Made by a program: the position numbers and the translations under genes
The notes under the pieces: generated by a model
Databases searched by the model: none
What the model was told of the DNA's origin: nothing
Seen by the model: only the letters and a program-made list of their open reading frames with translations
From: Clostridiales bacterium UBA1728
GTDB lineage: Bacteria; Bacillota; Clostridia; Oscillospirales; Oscillospiraceae
Length of the DNA stretch: 64,000 bases
Direction of reading: 5' to 3'
Assembly: GCA_002315975.1 (NCBI GenBank)
Contig: DCIK01000007.1
Location: 27,198 to 91,197 of the forward strand
Shown here: piece after piece, positions 39,903-47,519 of the stretch
Numbering within the stretch: the first letter of the stretch is position 1
Layout of the letters: each line of letters begins with the position of its first letter

Positions 39903-40009
39903 GCGATAAGCGCTTTGCCGGTTGGAAGGTTGGCGGGAATCAGTACAACGGAGGAACCGTTTTGTCCGACCTCACTATCATGTTTGATATGGAGAATCCG
40001 GCACGCTAA
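39848..40009 (+). pseudogene. Fragment of an InlB-type (Flg_new) surface repeat
   Basis: The frame reads VTINGETITMPENFTLSP then DKRFAGWKVGGNQYNGGTVL and ends at 40009. The F-x-G-W-x-V-G-G...Y-x-x-G pattern is that of Listeria-Bacteroides/InlB B repeats found in Gram-positive surface proteins. Only one repeat remains, with no start or anchor, so it is a remnant of a larger exported protein upstream of the present secreted set. Confidence 0.55.
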
Positions 40010-40064
40010 TGAGCAAGTCTTGGTGACGCTTGCGAATACAACTCTATAAAAAAGGAGCAACAAC

Positions 40065-41397
40065 ATGAAACTGAAAAAAGCACTATCCCTGTTCCTCGCG
40101 CTGGTGCTGGTCATATCCTGTATGAGCGTATCCGCCCTTGCCGCGGATGCCGACAAATGCACAGTCTGCAATGGAAAGGGAACCATTACCCCAAAGGAGA
40201 CATGCACCGAATGTAAGGGCGATGGTCATGTCGACTGCGTTCATTGTGAAGGATTAGGGTACACTTATTCTGAAGGTTCGTGCACAGCTTGCCAGGGTAA
40301 TGGTAACATAGAAACTGAAATAGAATGCGGAAAATGCGATGGCGGAAGAATTTACTGTTCAGAATGTAATGAAGGCAAGACTCAATGTGGAAAATGTGAA
40401 GGCTGCGGTTGGTTAGATTGCACACATTGTGAGAATGGAGTATGCCCTAAATGTGAGAAAGAGGGGAATACTGAGTGCGAATGTAAAGGTTCACACAAAT
40501 GCTATGTCTGTGAAGGAGACGGTGAAGTAAAGTGTGATGTATGCCATGCTGATACTACAGTTGACTGCGAGGCTTGCAAGGGGGGTAGGTTCGTGGGATT
40601 GCACTTGCGATGGGGGCTTTATTCACACAACCGAGGATTGTCCCCTTTGCGTTGGAGGTCAAACCACTGATGAAAACGATTGCACCTACTGCAAGACAAC
40701 CGGAAAGGTTGACTGCGAACCCTGCAGTGCCACCGGTCAGGTAGATGGCGTCCCCTACACCTGTACGGCCTGTCTGGGTACAGGAAGCGCGTATGTCTGC
40801 TCCCTCGACCTCGAAGCCGACACCACGGACATCCCCGACAATAAGTCCGTCGACCAGCAGTATACCAAGGCCGACGCTCAAGCTACGATCTACAACCACA
40901 AGATTGCTGTGACATGGGATTCAGCCCCCATGGAAATCAAGGTTGACGATGCAATAAAATGGGACTATACCAGGCTGCAGTGGGTCACCGACACGGACAA
41001 CGACGGCGCAGCCACGCTGGTGGAGGGCACCAATGTCAAGACCTTCACCCTCACCAACTACTCCGCCAAGGCATTCACCTGCAAGTTGGGGTTCACTGTG
41101 GAAACCGCTCTCGCCACGAAGTTCGATTCTTACACGGTTGTGGATAAAGACAGCACCGATGTAAAGACCAGCGGCGTGGGGCTGGCGGCGGTCACCAACA
41201 GCCTTGATGCCACTGAGACAGACAAAAAGTACCTTGTTGACAGTGTAGTCAGCTACGAGAAGCTGCCCACTGCGACCATGACTGCCACCGTCACCCCGAA
41301 GCTGACGGGCGAAGGAAGCTTCCACGGCGCTGCCGCCACCACCCAGGCAGCCAGGTTCGGCACCTTCACCATCACCTGCACCGTGGCGGGTGAATAA
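40065..41397 (+). CDS. Secreted CxxCxGxG-repeat protein, frameshifted at a G tract
   Basis: It starts with a clear signal peptide (MKLKKALSLFLALVLVISC to about Ala27), with GGAG before the ATG. It continues with about ten DnaJ-like zinc-binding repeats (CTVCNGKG, CTECKGDG, CVHCEGLG, CTACQGNG and so on). At 40580-40585 a run of six G shifts the frame. The upstream frame ends at 40670, while the repeats carry on in the +1 frame (WDCTCDGG, CPLCVGG, CTYCKTTG, CEPCSATG, CTACLGTG). That frame then enters a C-terminal domain (about 40820-41397) shared with the next two genes (FTLTNYSA motif). With five G the frames join into about 443 residues. Either an on/off switch, a fixed mutation or a sequencing error is possible. 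Confidence 0.75.
40580..40585 (+). repeat. G6 homopolymer at the frameshift
   Basis: Six G at the exact point where the CxxCxGxG repeats leave one frame and enter the next. Reading five G restores CEACKGVGSW, which keeps the repeat spacing. Confidence 0.85.
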
Positions 41398-41414
41398 AAA
41401 AGGAGGGTAAGAAC

Positions 41415-42380
41415 ATGAAGAACCATATGAAAAAAGCGATCTCTCTGCTCCTTGCCGTCCTGATGATGGCAAGCATGAGCATCAATGCCTTTGCCGCCGA
41501 GTCTCTGGAGGCCTTCACCTCCGACGAAATGTCCGACACCAAGGATTTTACCTACACCGTCACCCATGAGACCGGCTATGTTGAGCTCTCTGCCGTGAAG
41601 CTGGAGTGGAGCGTCCCTGTGGTGAAGTACACCAAGACCGATGTTCGCACATGGAACCCCGAGACCCTGCATTGGGGGCAGAACTATGAAAGCTCCGGCG
41701 AAGCCGATGTTTCCTTCACCCTCACCAACCGCGGCACCTATGCCATCAAGGCCAATGTGAGCTTTACCCCGGCGGTAGAGGGCTCCGCTTCCGTGAGCTT
41801 CGGCAAGAAGGACCCGGAGGATGCTGCCAAGACCGTAAACAACAATGACCCCACCATCCCCAGCATCGTCGGCGATGCCCACGCGCTGAAGGTGGCAAAG
41901 GGTGAGATGACCGACGCAGAGTATTTGGCTGCCAGAGATAAATATGTCATAGACAACTGCAAGGCCACGATCGCCGGCACCGTGAAGGTTGACGATGTCT
42001 CCAAGCTCACCGCCGATTCCGGCAAGCTGGGAACCTATACCGTGAAGATCAGCGACCCGAGCAAAATCTACAAAATTACGTATTCCGAATACAACCAGAA
42101 TAGTTATGTTCTCAACAAGGAAGCTCTCCCGAAAAGCATCAAAGCCGGAGAGGAATTAACATTTACTGTTAATTTTGGGGATTATGAGTATGTAGATGCC
42201 AAATTCTATGTCAATGGCAGTAAGCTTGACTATTTAAGTTATGATAAGAGCAGCGGCGTCACCAACTGGGGAGATAAGAACGGAAATGCCTCCTACAGCT
42301 TCGACGGCACCAATAAAACTGGTTCCATCACCATTTCCGGTATAACCGGCGACCTTGAAATTTATTTTGAAGAAACCTAA
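41415..42380 (+). CDS. Secreted protein, 321 aa, related to its neighbours
   Basis: An exported protein with a signal peptide (MKNHMKKAISLLLAVLMM...AFA, cleavage about residue 28) and a GGAGGG site. An Ig-like domain of about 100 residues follows, with WNPETLHWG and VSFTLTNRGTYAIKANVSF. This is the same layout as the WDTETLRWD / FTLTNYSA region of the genes on either side, so the three are paralogues. The last 110 residues form a second all-beta domain with repeated Gly/Asn turns and a tail ending SGITGDLEIYFEE. No anchor or LPxTG is seen, so it is released or held by other factors. Function unknown. Confidence 0.78.
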   Translation: MKNHMKKAISLLLAVLMMASMSINAFAAESLEAFTSDEMSDTKDFTYTVTHETGYVELSAVKLEWSVPVVKYTKTDVRTWNPETLHWGQNYESSGEADVSFTLTNRGTYAIKANVSFTPAVEGSASVSFGKKDPEDAAKTVNNNDPTIPSIVGDAHALKVAKGEMTDAEYLAARDKYVIDNCKATIAGTVKVDDVSKLTADSGKLGTYTVKISDPSKIYKITYSEYNQNSYVLNKEALPKSIKAGEELTFTVNFGDYEYVDAKFYVNGSKLDYLSYDKSSGVTNWGDKNGNASYSFDGTNKTGSITISGITGDLEIYFEET

Positions 42381-42397
42381 GTAGACCTGAGATGCCG

Positions 42398-42486
42398 ATG
42401 AAGGCAAAAAAGCTTCTCCCTCCCCGCAGTCCGGGGAGGGGGGAAACCGACCGACGGGAGGAACCGATGAAGGCAAAAAAACTTCT
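42398..42486 (+). repeat. Duplicated gene start flanking a GC hairpin
   Basis: GATGAAGGCAAAAAAGCTTCT (42398 on) recurs at the real start of the next gene (42466 on) with one base changed. Between them lies CCCTCCCCGCAGTCCGGGGAGGG-type inverted sequence. It looks like a small insertion that duplicated its target. Confidence 0.65.
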
Positions 42487-43018
42487 GGCATATTTCCTTG
42501 CACTCGTGCTCGTTGTTTCAGCCATGAGCATCGGCGTCTTTGCGGAAGGGGAGGAAGCCCCGCCCTCGGAGTTCACCGCCGCCGAGCAGCCTGCCGGGAG
42601 CCTGACGGCGGTGAGCGTGAGCTGGGACGAAAGCCCGGTGGCGTTCACGGTGAGCTATTCGGTCCGCTGGGATACGGAGACTCTCCGCTGGGACACCGAC
42701 AGCGAGCTCAGCGGCAGCGTGGAGCTGGTGCCCGGTTCCAATGTGAAGAGCTTTACCCTCACCAATTACAGCGCCGAGCCCCTGACGGCGGCGGTGGACT
42801 TCACCTTGGATGAGGCTCTCGGCGAGCCTCTCCGCTCTGCCTACACCGATTTTACGCTCAGCGGCGAGACAGCGCTTCCCAAAGCCGAGACGGAGGAGGG
42901 CGCAAGCACTACCCTCACCGTCACCCTGAACTTTGCGCTGGACGGTCTCAGTCTCAGCCCAAACACCGAGGAGGGAAAATTGGGCTGCTATACCCTGTCG
43001 TTCACAAAGGCATCCTGA
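42467..43018 (+). CDS. Secreted protein, 183 aa, third paralogue
   Basis: The start at 42467 is set by GGGAGGA six bases before and by the signal peptide MKAKKLLAYFLALVLVVSAM (cleavage near Ala26); the in-frame ATG at 42392 lies in the duplicated segment. The mature part is essentially one Ig-like domain. It carries the cluster's signature strands RWDTETLRWDTD, LVPGSNVKSFTLTNYSAEPL and VDFTLDEAL, closest to the C-terminal domain of the CxxCxGxG protein. A closing strand set ends in GCYTLSF. There is no anchor motif. It may be a minimal form of the shared domain. Confidence 0.78.
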   Translation: MKAKKLLAYFLALVLVVSAMSIGVFAEGEEAPPSEFTAAEQPAGSLTAVSVSWDESPVAFTVSYSVRWDTETLRWDTDSELSGSVELVPGSNVKSFTLTNYSAEPLTAAVDFTLDEALGEPLRSAYTDFTLSGETALPKAETEEGASTTLTVTLNFALDGLSLSPNTEEGKLGCYTLSFTKAS

Positions 43019-43091
43019 ATATCCCTGCAAAAGAAGCAAAGCAAAAATTCTGTCGATAATCAAAAAACAAAAACTCCCAAATTCCGCAACG

Positions 43092-43121
43092 TGCATATCT
43101 CCCCGCATCTGTGCCATGCTA
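43092..43121 (+). promoter_or_regulatory. Sigma-G/F-like promoter of the SASP gene
   Basis: TGCATA (43092-43097) and CATGCTA (43115-43121) with a 17-base spacer match the forespore promoter pattern. They lie 46 bases before the SASP ATG, which fits forespore-specific expression. Confidence 0.75.
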
Positions 43122-43166
43122 CCTATCGTGCAAAGCGCACAGAAAAACGAAAGGAGATGTACGAAA

Positions 43167-43364
43167 ATGACTAACAAGTCCAACAAGCTCGTGAACCCCA
43201 ACGCCCGCGAGGCCATGGATAAGTTCAAGATGGAGGCCGCCTCTCAGGTCGGTGTCCCTCTGCAGAACGGCTACAACGGCGAACTCACCAGCAAGCAGGC
43301 CGGCTCCATCGGCGGCCAGATGGTGAAGAAGATGATCGAGGCCTACGAGAACGGTCTCCAGTGA
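43167..43364 (+). CDS. Alpha/beta-type small acid-soluble spore protein
   Basis: A 65-residue DNA-coating protein of the spore core. The family pattern is intact: NPNAREAMDKFKMEAASQVGV, then the NGYNGELTSKQAGSIGGQMV block that binds DNA, and a final KKMIEAYENGL helix. The germination protease site lies in the KMEAAS region. SASPs coat DNA in the A-like form and protect it from UV and heat, and are degraded at germination. The ATG at 43167 follows AAAGGAGATG. A sigma-G-like promoter and a terminator make this a single-gene forespore unit. Confidence 0.93.
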   Translation: MTNKSNKLVNPNAREAMDKFKMEAASQVGVPLQNGYNGELTSKQAGSIGGQMVKKMIEAYENGLQ

Positions 43365-43369
43365 CGCAA

Positions 43370-43406
43370 AAAAACTACCGGATACGATTGTACCCGGTAG
43401 TTTTTT
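43370..43406. terminator. Bidirectional terminator after the SASP gene
   Basis: AACTACCGG (43373-43381) pairs with CCGGTAGTT (43394-43402). Six T follow on the plus strand and seven A precede, so it also ends the convergent UroD-like transcript. Confidence 0.9.
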
Positions 43407-43420
43407 AGTTATTCAGAGAA

Positions 43421-44476
43421 TTACAGGATGGCCTTGCCCTCGGCAACCAGACGGTCGTAGTTCATACGGCTGGCCACATAAATGGCCTTGTGCAGACGCT
43501 CGTCGGCGATGGCACCGGTGCAGAACACGCGGTTGTCGTAGCCGATCTCTTCCATGTACTTGGCAACGGCAGCGGCAAGCTCCTCGTCGCTCATGTCGGG
43601 GCTGTAGTCGAAGCAGTGGGAGAAGACAAACTTCTCGCCGGCGTACATCTTCTTCAGCTTGGCCTTGTCGTTGAGAGGCTGGCCGCCCCAGGAGTCGAAG
43701 CCCTCTTCGATAAACAGGGGCACGAAGTTCTCCACGAAGCCGCAGCTGTGCAGGTCGATGTACATACCCAGGGAGTGAACGTGCTCAACGGTCTCCTTCA
43801 CGTAGGGAACCAGCATTTCCTTGGCGGTCTCCACGGAGAAGGCCTCAGCGCGCTGGGTGCCCCAGTCGTCGTTGAAGTTGACGACTTCGGGATTGAACCA
43901 CTTCTTCATCTGGGTGTAGTATTCCTTACGGGCGTCGGTGACGGCGCGGAAGAAGCGATGCACGCCTTCCTTCTGGTCATCATCAATGAGAGCAACAGCG
44001 GCGTTGGCGTAGTCCATAACGGCGATGAGGCGCTCGTAGAGGCAGGAGCCCACGGTCATCTCAAAGATCTTGTCATCGGCCTTCTTGCTGATGTTGCGGT
44101 CATAGCAGCCCTGCCAGTCCCACTCTTCGGGGTGGGGGACAGTGAGAACCTCTTCCCACTTGTCAATGTCCTGCACCTTGGGGTTGCCGGGCTTGACCAT
44201 GGCGCCGCCGGCGGAGGGAACCCACTCCCACTCAACGCCCCAGCCGTCGATGCCGCCGTTCATGCCGCGGGCCTGGTTCTCAGGGTCGCAGTCGGCCTTC
44301 ACGTTGGTCATCTCGCCGGAGAAGGGGATCCACATGGGGGTCTTGCCCTGGTAGAGGCGAAGAATGTTTTCCTTGGAGGTGATGGGGGTGTTAAACCACT
44401 TGATCTCGCGGCCGCCGAAGCCCTTGGTTACTTCCTTGACTTCCAGCTCGTCAGCACTGTACTTTTCGTAGCTCAT
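43421..44476 (-). CDS. Uroporphyrinogen decarboxylase (UroD)-superfamily protein
   Basis: A 351-residue TIM-barrel protein of the UroD/methylcobalamin:CoM methyltransferase superfamily. The family's metal or substrate motif is LHSCGFVENFVPLFIEEGF near residue 245, with DDWGTQ near residue 195 as the partner strand. No other haem synthesis genes are near, and the N-terminal arginines of true UroD are absent. A methyl-transfer role (MtaA/CmuA-like) is more likely than porphyrin decarboxylation, though no corrinoid protein gene adjoins. The ATG at 44476 follows AGAGGAAA; the frame back to 44557 has no ribosome site. Confidence 0.82.
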   Translation of the reverse strand: MSYEKYSADELEVKEVTKGFGGREIKWFNTPITSKENILRLYQGKTPMWIPFSGEMTNVKADCDPENQARGMNGGIDGWGVEWEWVPSAGGAMVKPGNPKVQDIDKWEEVLTVPHPEEWDWQGCYDRNISKKADDKIFEMTVGSCLYERLIAVMDYANAAVALIDDDQKEGVHRFFRAVTDARKEYYTQMKKWFNPEVVNFNDDWGTQRAEAFSVETAKEMLVPYVKETVEHVHSLGMYIDLHSCGFVENFVPLFIEEGFDSWGGQPLNDKAKLKKMYAGEKFVFSHCFDYSPDMSDEELAAAVAKYMEEIGYDNRVFCTGAIADERLHKAIYVASRMNYDRLVAEGKAIL

Positions 44477-44644
44477 TGTATTTCCTCTTTCGTAATGTGA
44501 TAGGGTACAACTCATAGCAGCATTATACGCCCTTTTTTCCCATCTGTCTATAACCACGATGCATAATAATCGGATTTTGTCATATTGACGGACACAAATC
44601 CGGAAAAAGTGACGATATGCGGAATAAGGGAAAGCAAAAAAGAG

Positions 44645-44777
44645 CCTGTCATTGCGAAAGTGTACGGAGACTGGTGCGGCAATCCGTTGTCCCCGTTCCC
44701 CTTGTAGGGCTCGGCCTCCCGGACGAGCCGGAGAGAAAACGGATTGCCGCGTCGCTTTGCTCCTCGCAATGACAGAC
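44645..44777. repeat. TGTCATTGCGA element with nested TAGGGCTCGG module
   Basis: CTGTCATTGCGAAAGTG (44647 on) and CTCGCAATGACAGA (ending near 44776) are the inverted ends. GGCAATCCGT and ACGGATTGCC form the inner pair. TAGGGCTCGGCCTCCCGGAC (44705-44729) is nested in the middle, as in the copy at 6138. No gene is seen in 44558-44801. Confidence 0.88.
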
Positions 44778-44801
44778 TATATTACACAGGATTGATTTGT
44801 T

Positions 44802-45449
44802 TCAGGAAAGCAGCAGCGCGCGCAGCGCAGCAACAGTAGGGACAGTATATTCGGCTCCGCAGTCCAGCGCCTCCTGCTCGCTGCCGTAGCCGTAGAGCAC
44901 AAAGGCACTCTCCATGCCGCAGGCATGAGCGGCTTCCATATCGTGGTGCCGATCACCGATCATCAGGCAGCGGGACAGCTCAGGCCTGCCGAGACCGTCC
45001 AGCGCGCCTTGCAGGGTCTCTTCCTTGGTCATGGCCTCGTTATCCATGGGGATGCCGCAGACCTTTGTGAAGCAGTCGGCCACGCCGAAATATTCCACAA
45101 TGCGCACCGCAAACTCCGTGGGCTTGCCGGTGACGATGAGCAGAGTTCTGCCTGCGGCCTTCAGCTCCCGCAGCAGCGCGGGGATGCCGGGGTAGATGCT
45201 GTTCTGATAAATGCCCCTGTCGGAGAAATACTCGCGATAGAGATCAATGAGACGCAGCGCCTCCTCTTCGGATACGCCCAGCTCAGCCATAAAGGAGGGG
45301 ATCAGCGGGGGGCCGATCCAGCTTTGATAGGCATCGCTCTCTTTAGCCGTATAGCCGCCCTTTTCCAGCGCATAGACCACGCTGCTGCAGATGCCCGGTC
45401 CGGGATCGGAGATGGTACCATCCAGATCAAAGAAGAGATAGTCCCACAT
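44802..45449 (-). CDS. HAD-superfamily phosphatase (phosphoglycolate phosphatase-like)
   Basis: A 215-residue HAD hydrolase of subfamily IA. Motif I is FFDLDGTISD at residues 6-15 with the nucleophile aspartate, motif II is LLIVTGKP near residue 105, the motif III lysine region follows, and motif IV is MIGDRHHDMEAA near residue 165. A helical cap lies between motifs I and II. Its ATG is three bases after the permease stop, so it is the last gene of the nucleoside transporter operon. That position suggests dephosphorylation of a nucleotide or sugar phosphate made during salvage, but glycolate phosphate is equally possible. Confidence 0.88.
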   Translation of the reverse strand: MWDYLFFDLDGTISDPGPGICSSVVYALEKGGYTAKESDAYQSWIGPPLIPSFMAELGVSEEEALRLIDLYREYFSDRGIYQNSIYPGIPALLRELKAAGRTLLIVTGKPTEFAVRIVEYFGVADCFTKVCGIPMDNEAMTKEETLQGALDGLGRPELSRCLMIGDRHHDMEAAHACGMESAFVLYGYGSEQEALDCGAEYTVPTVAALRALLLS

Positions 45450-45452
45450 GAT

Positions 45453-46442
45453 TCAGCGCTCTTCGCGGAAGTAGCTGAGACCCAACGCTGCGGGAGGCTG
45501 ATTCTCGCGCTTTTTCTGCATGGAGGAGATGACCAGCACCACGATGGTGACGATGTAGGGGGCCATCTTGTAGATTTCCTTGATGGCCAGGTTGGTGCCG
45601 GTGGGGATGTACACGTTCAGAATGTAGAGACCGCCGAAGAGTATGGAGGCAAGAATACTCACGCTGGGCCGCCAGATGGTGAAAATGACCAACGCGATGG
45701 CCAGCCAGCCGCGGTCACCGAAGGCATTATTGCTCCATACGCCGGAGGCGTAGTCCATTACGTAGTAGAGTCCGCCCAGACCGGATACAACGCTGCCGAT
45801 GCAGGTTGTCAGATATTTGTAGCGAACCACATTAATACCGGCGGCATCGGCGGTACCGGGATTTTCACCCACGCTGCGCAGCTCCAGACCGGTACGGGTG
45901 CGGTTGAGCACAAAGGAAGCAAAAAGCGCCAGAGCAATGGCCACATAGGCCAGAAAGCTGTAGCTGAGGAAAATCTTGCCGAACCAGCCCAGCCTGTCGG
46001 CAAAGGGCAGCGTTCTGGAGAAAGCCTGAGAGGTGCGCGTGAGAACAACGGAGGGGATATCGGTCTTGACCAGCTTGATGAGGGAGCCGCCGAAGAAGTT
46101 GCCCAGACCCACGCCGAAGGTGGTCAGCGCCAGACCGGTGACATTCTGGTTGGCACGGAGAGTAACGGTCAGGAAGCAGTAGATCAGCCCCATGAGGATA
46201 GAGCCGACGATGCAGCAGAGCAGGGGAATGGCGATGGTCAGGAAGGGATTCATCTCGGTGCCTGCGGCGTTCTCATAGAGAAAAGCGCCGATAACGCCGG
46301 AGATGCCGCCCACATACATGATGCCGGCGGTGCCCAGGTTCAGGTTGCCGCTCTTTTCCGTGATGGTTTCGCCGGTGCAGCCCAGCATCAGAGGGACACC
46401 CTGCATCACGGCGCGGGGGATAAAGGAAATGAAATCAAACAT
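45453..46442 (-). CDS. Nucleoside ABC transporter permease (NupQ/YufQ-like)
   Basis: A 329-residue membrane permease of the BPD_transp_2 type with eight to ten hydrophobic helices. The N-terminal PLMLGCTGETITEKSGNLNLGTAG and the RSVGENPGTADAAGINV coupling loop near residue 205 are hallmarks of the second permease of BMP-type nucleoside importers. It starts directly after the first permease gene with no gap. Together with the ATPase, the first permease and the BMP lipoprotein it forms a complete importer for nucleosides or related ribosides. Confidence 0.92.
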   Translation of the reverse strand: MFDFISFIPRAVMQGVPLMLGCTGETITEKSGNLNLGTAGIMYVGGISGVIGAFLYENAAGTEMNPFLTIAIPLLCCIVGSILMGLIYCFLTVTLRANQNVTGLALTTFGVGLGNFFGGSLIKLVKTDIPSVVLTRTSQAFSRTLPFADRLGWFGKIFLSYSFLAYVAIALALFASFVLNRTRTGLELRSVGENPGTADAAGINVVRYKYLTTCIGSVVSGLGGLYYVMDYASGVWSNNAFGDRGWLAIALVIFTIWRPSVSILASILFGGLYILNVYIPTGTNLAIKEIYKMAPYIVTIVVLVISSMQKKRENQPPAALGLSYFREER

Positions 46443-47519
46443 TTACTTGTCCTCCTTTTTCTTGCTGCGAAAGCTGACATGGTAGTTTACGAAGAATTCG
46501 CTGCCGATGATGAAGAAGATCAGCACGCCGGTGAGAATGTCGCCGAAAGAGGCATTCAGACCGCAGCTGGTGGCCAGCTCGTTGGCGCCGGTCTCCAGAA
46601 AGACCAGCAGACCGGAGGAGAGGATCATGGACAGGGGATTGAAGTTGGCCAGCCAGGAAACCATGACGGCCGTAAAGCCCTGACCGCCGGCGATGGTGGT
46701 GGCAACCGTGTGGTTGATGCCGCCCACCAGCAGCAGACCGGCAATGCCGCAGATGGCACCGGAGAGCGCCATGGTGCGGATGATCACGCGGTTGACCTTG
46801 ATGCCCACATAGCGGGCGGTGTTGTCGCTCTCGCCTACAACGGTGAGCTCATAGCCGTGCTTGGTGTAGTTCAGGTAGAAGTACATGAAAAGCGTGAGCA
46901 GAGCCACCACCGCAAGCACGAGAATGTACTTGTTGCCCAGCTCGGGGAGCCAGCCCAGATTGGTCTTCTGGTTGATCACGCCGATCTTGCAGGAGCCCTT
47001 TGGATTCTCCCACTTCACGCAGAAATAGGCGACGATCTGGGTGGCCACATAGTTCATCATCAGGGTGAAAAGCGTTTCGTTGGTATTGAAGCGGGCCTTG
47101 AAAAAAGCGGGGATAGCAGCCCACAGAGCACCGGCGATGATGGAGGAAACAACCATACAGGGAATTATCACGGCGGTGGAAAGACCGGCACGACCCATCA
47201 GCACCATGCAGGCGGCGGTGGCCATGGCACCGGCTAAAACCTGACCCTCAGCGCCCAGATTCCAGCAGCGCATCTTGAAAGCGGGGGTCACGGCCAGAGC
47301 AATGCAGAGAAGAATGGCGGTGTTCTGGAAAAAAATCCAGCTTCTGCGGGAAGAACCGAAGGAGCCCTTCACCAGCGCCTGCAGCACAAGCAGGGGATTC
47401 TGCCTGGTGGTGATCACGGTGATGAGAGCGCAGGCGAGAATGCCCAGCGCAATGGCGAGCAGACGGATGAGCAGCGCCTTGCTGCGGGTCAGTTCGCCTC
47501 TTTTGGAAATCTGAATCAT
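46443..47519 (-). CDS. Nucleoside ABC transporter permease (NupP/YufP-like)
   Basis: A 358-residue permease with about ten helices. The amino end is basic and cytosolic, followed by a long helix. The ATPase-coupling loop is YELTVVGESDNTARYVGIKV near residue 225, the counterpart of the loop in the second permease. The FNPLSMILSSGLLVFLETGA region near 300 is typical of the family. The start overlaps the ATPase stop by four bases. It is a partner of the downstream permease in a heterodimeric channel. Confidence 0.92.
   Translation of the reverse strand: MIQISKRGELTRSKALLIRLLAIALGILACALITVITTRQNPLLVLQALVKGSFGSSRRSWIFFQNTAILLCIALAVTPAFKMRCWNLGAEGQVLAGAMATAACMVLMGRAGLSTAVIIPCMVVSSIIAGALWAAIPAFFKARFNTNETLFTLMMNYVATQIVAYFCVKWENPKGSCKIGVINQKTNLGWLPELGNKYILVLAVVALLTLFMYFYLNYTKHGYELTVVGESDNTARYVGIKVNRVIIRTMALSGAICGIAGLLLVGGINHTVATTIAGGQGFTAVMVSWLANFNPLSMILSSGLLVFLETGANELATSCGLNASFGDILTGVLIFFIIGSEFFVNYHVSFRSKKKEDK

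Noticed and set aside
44925..47237. Plus-strand ORF of 770 codons rich in Gly, His, Gln and Glu
   Set aside because: It runs antisense to the HAD, NupQ and NupP genes, spans their junctions and has no motif or ribosome site.
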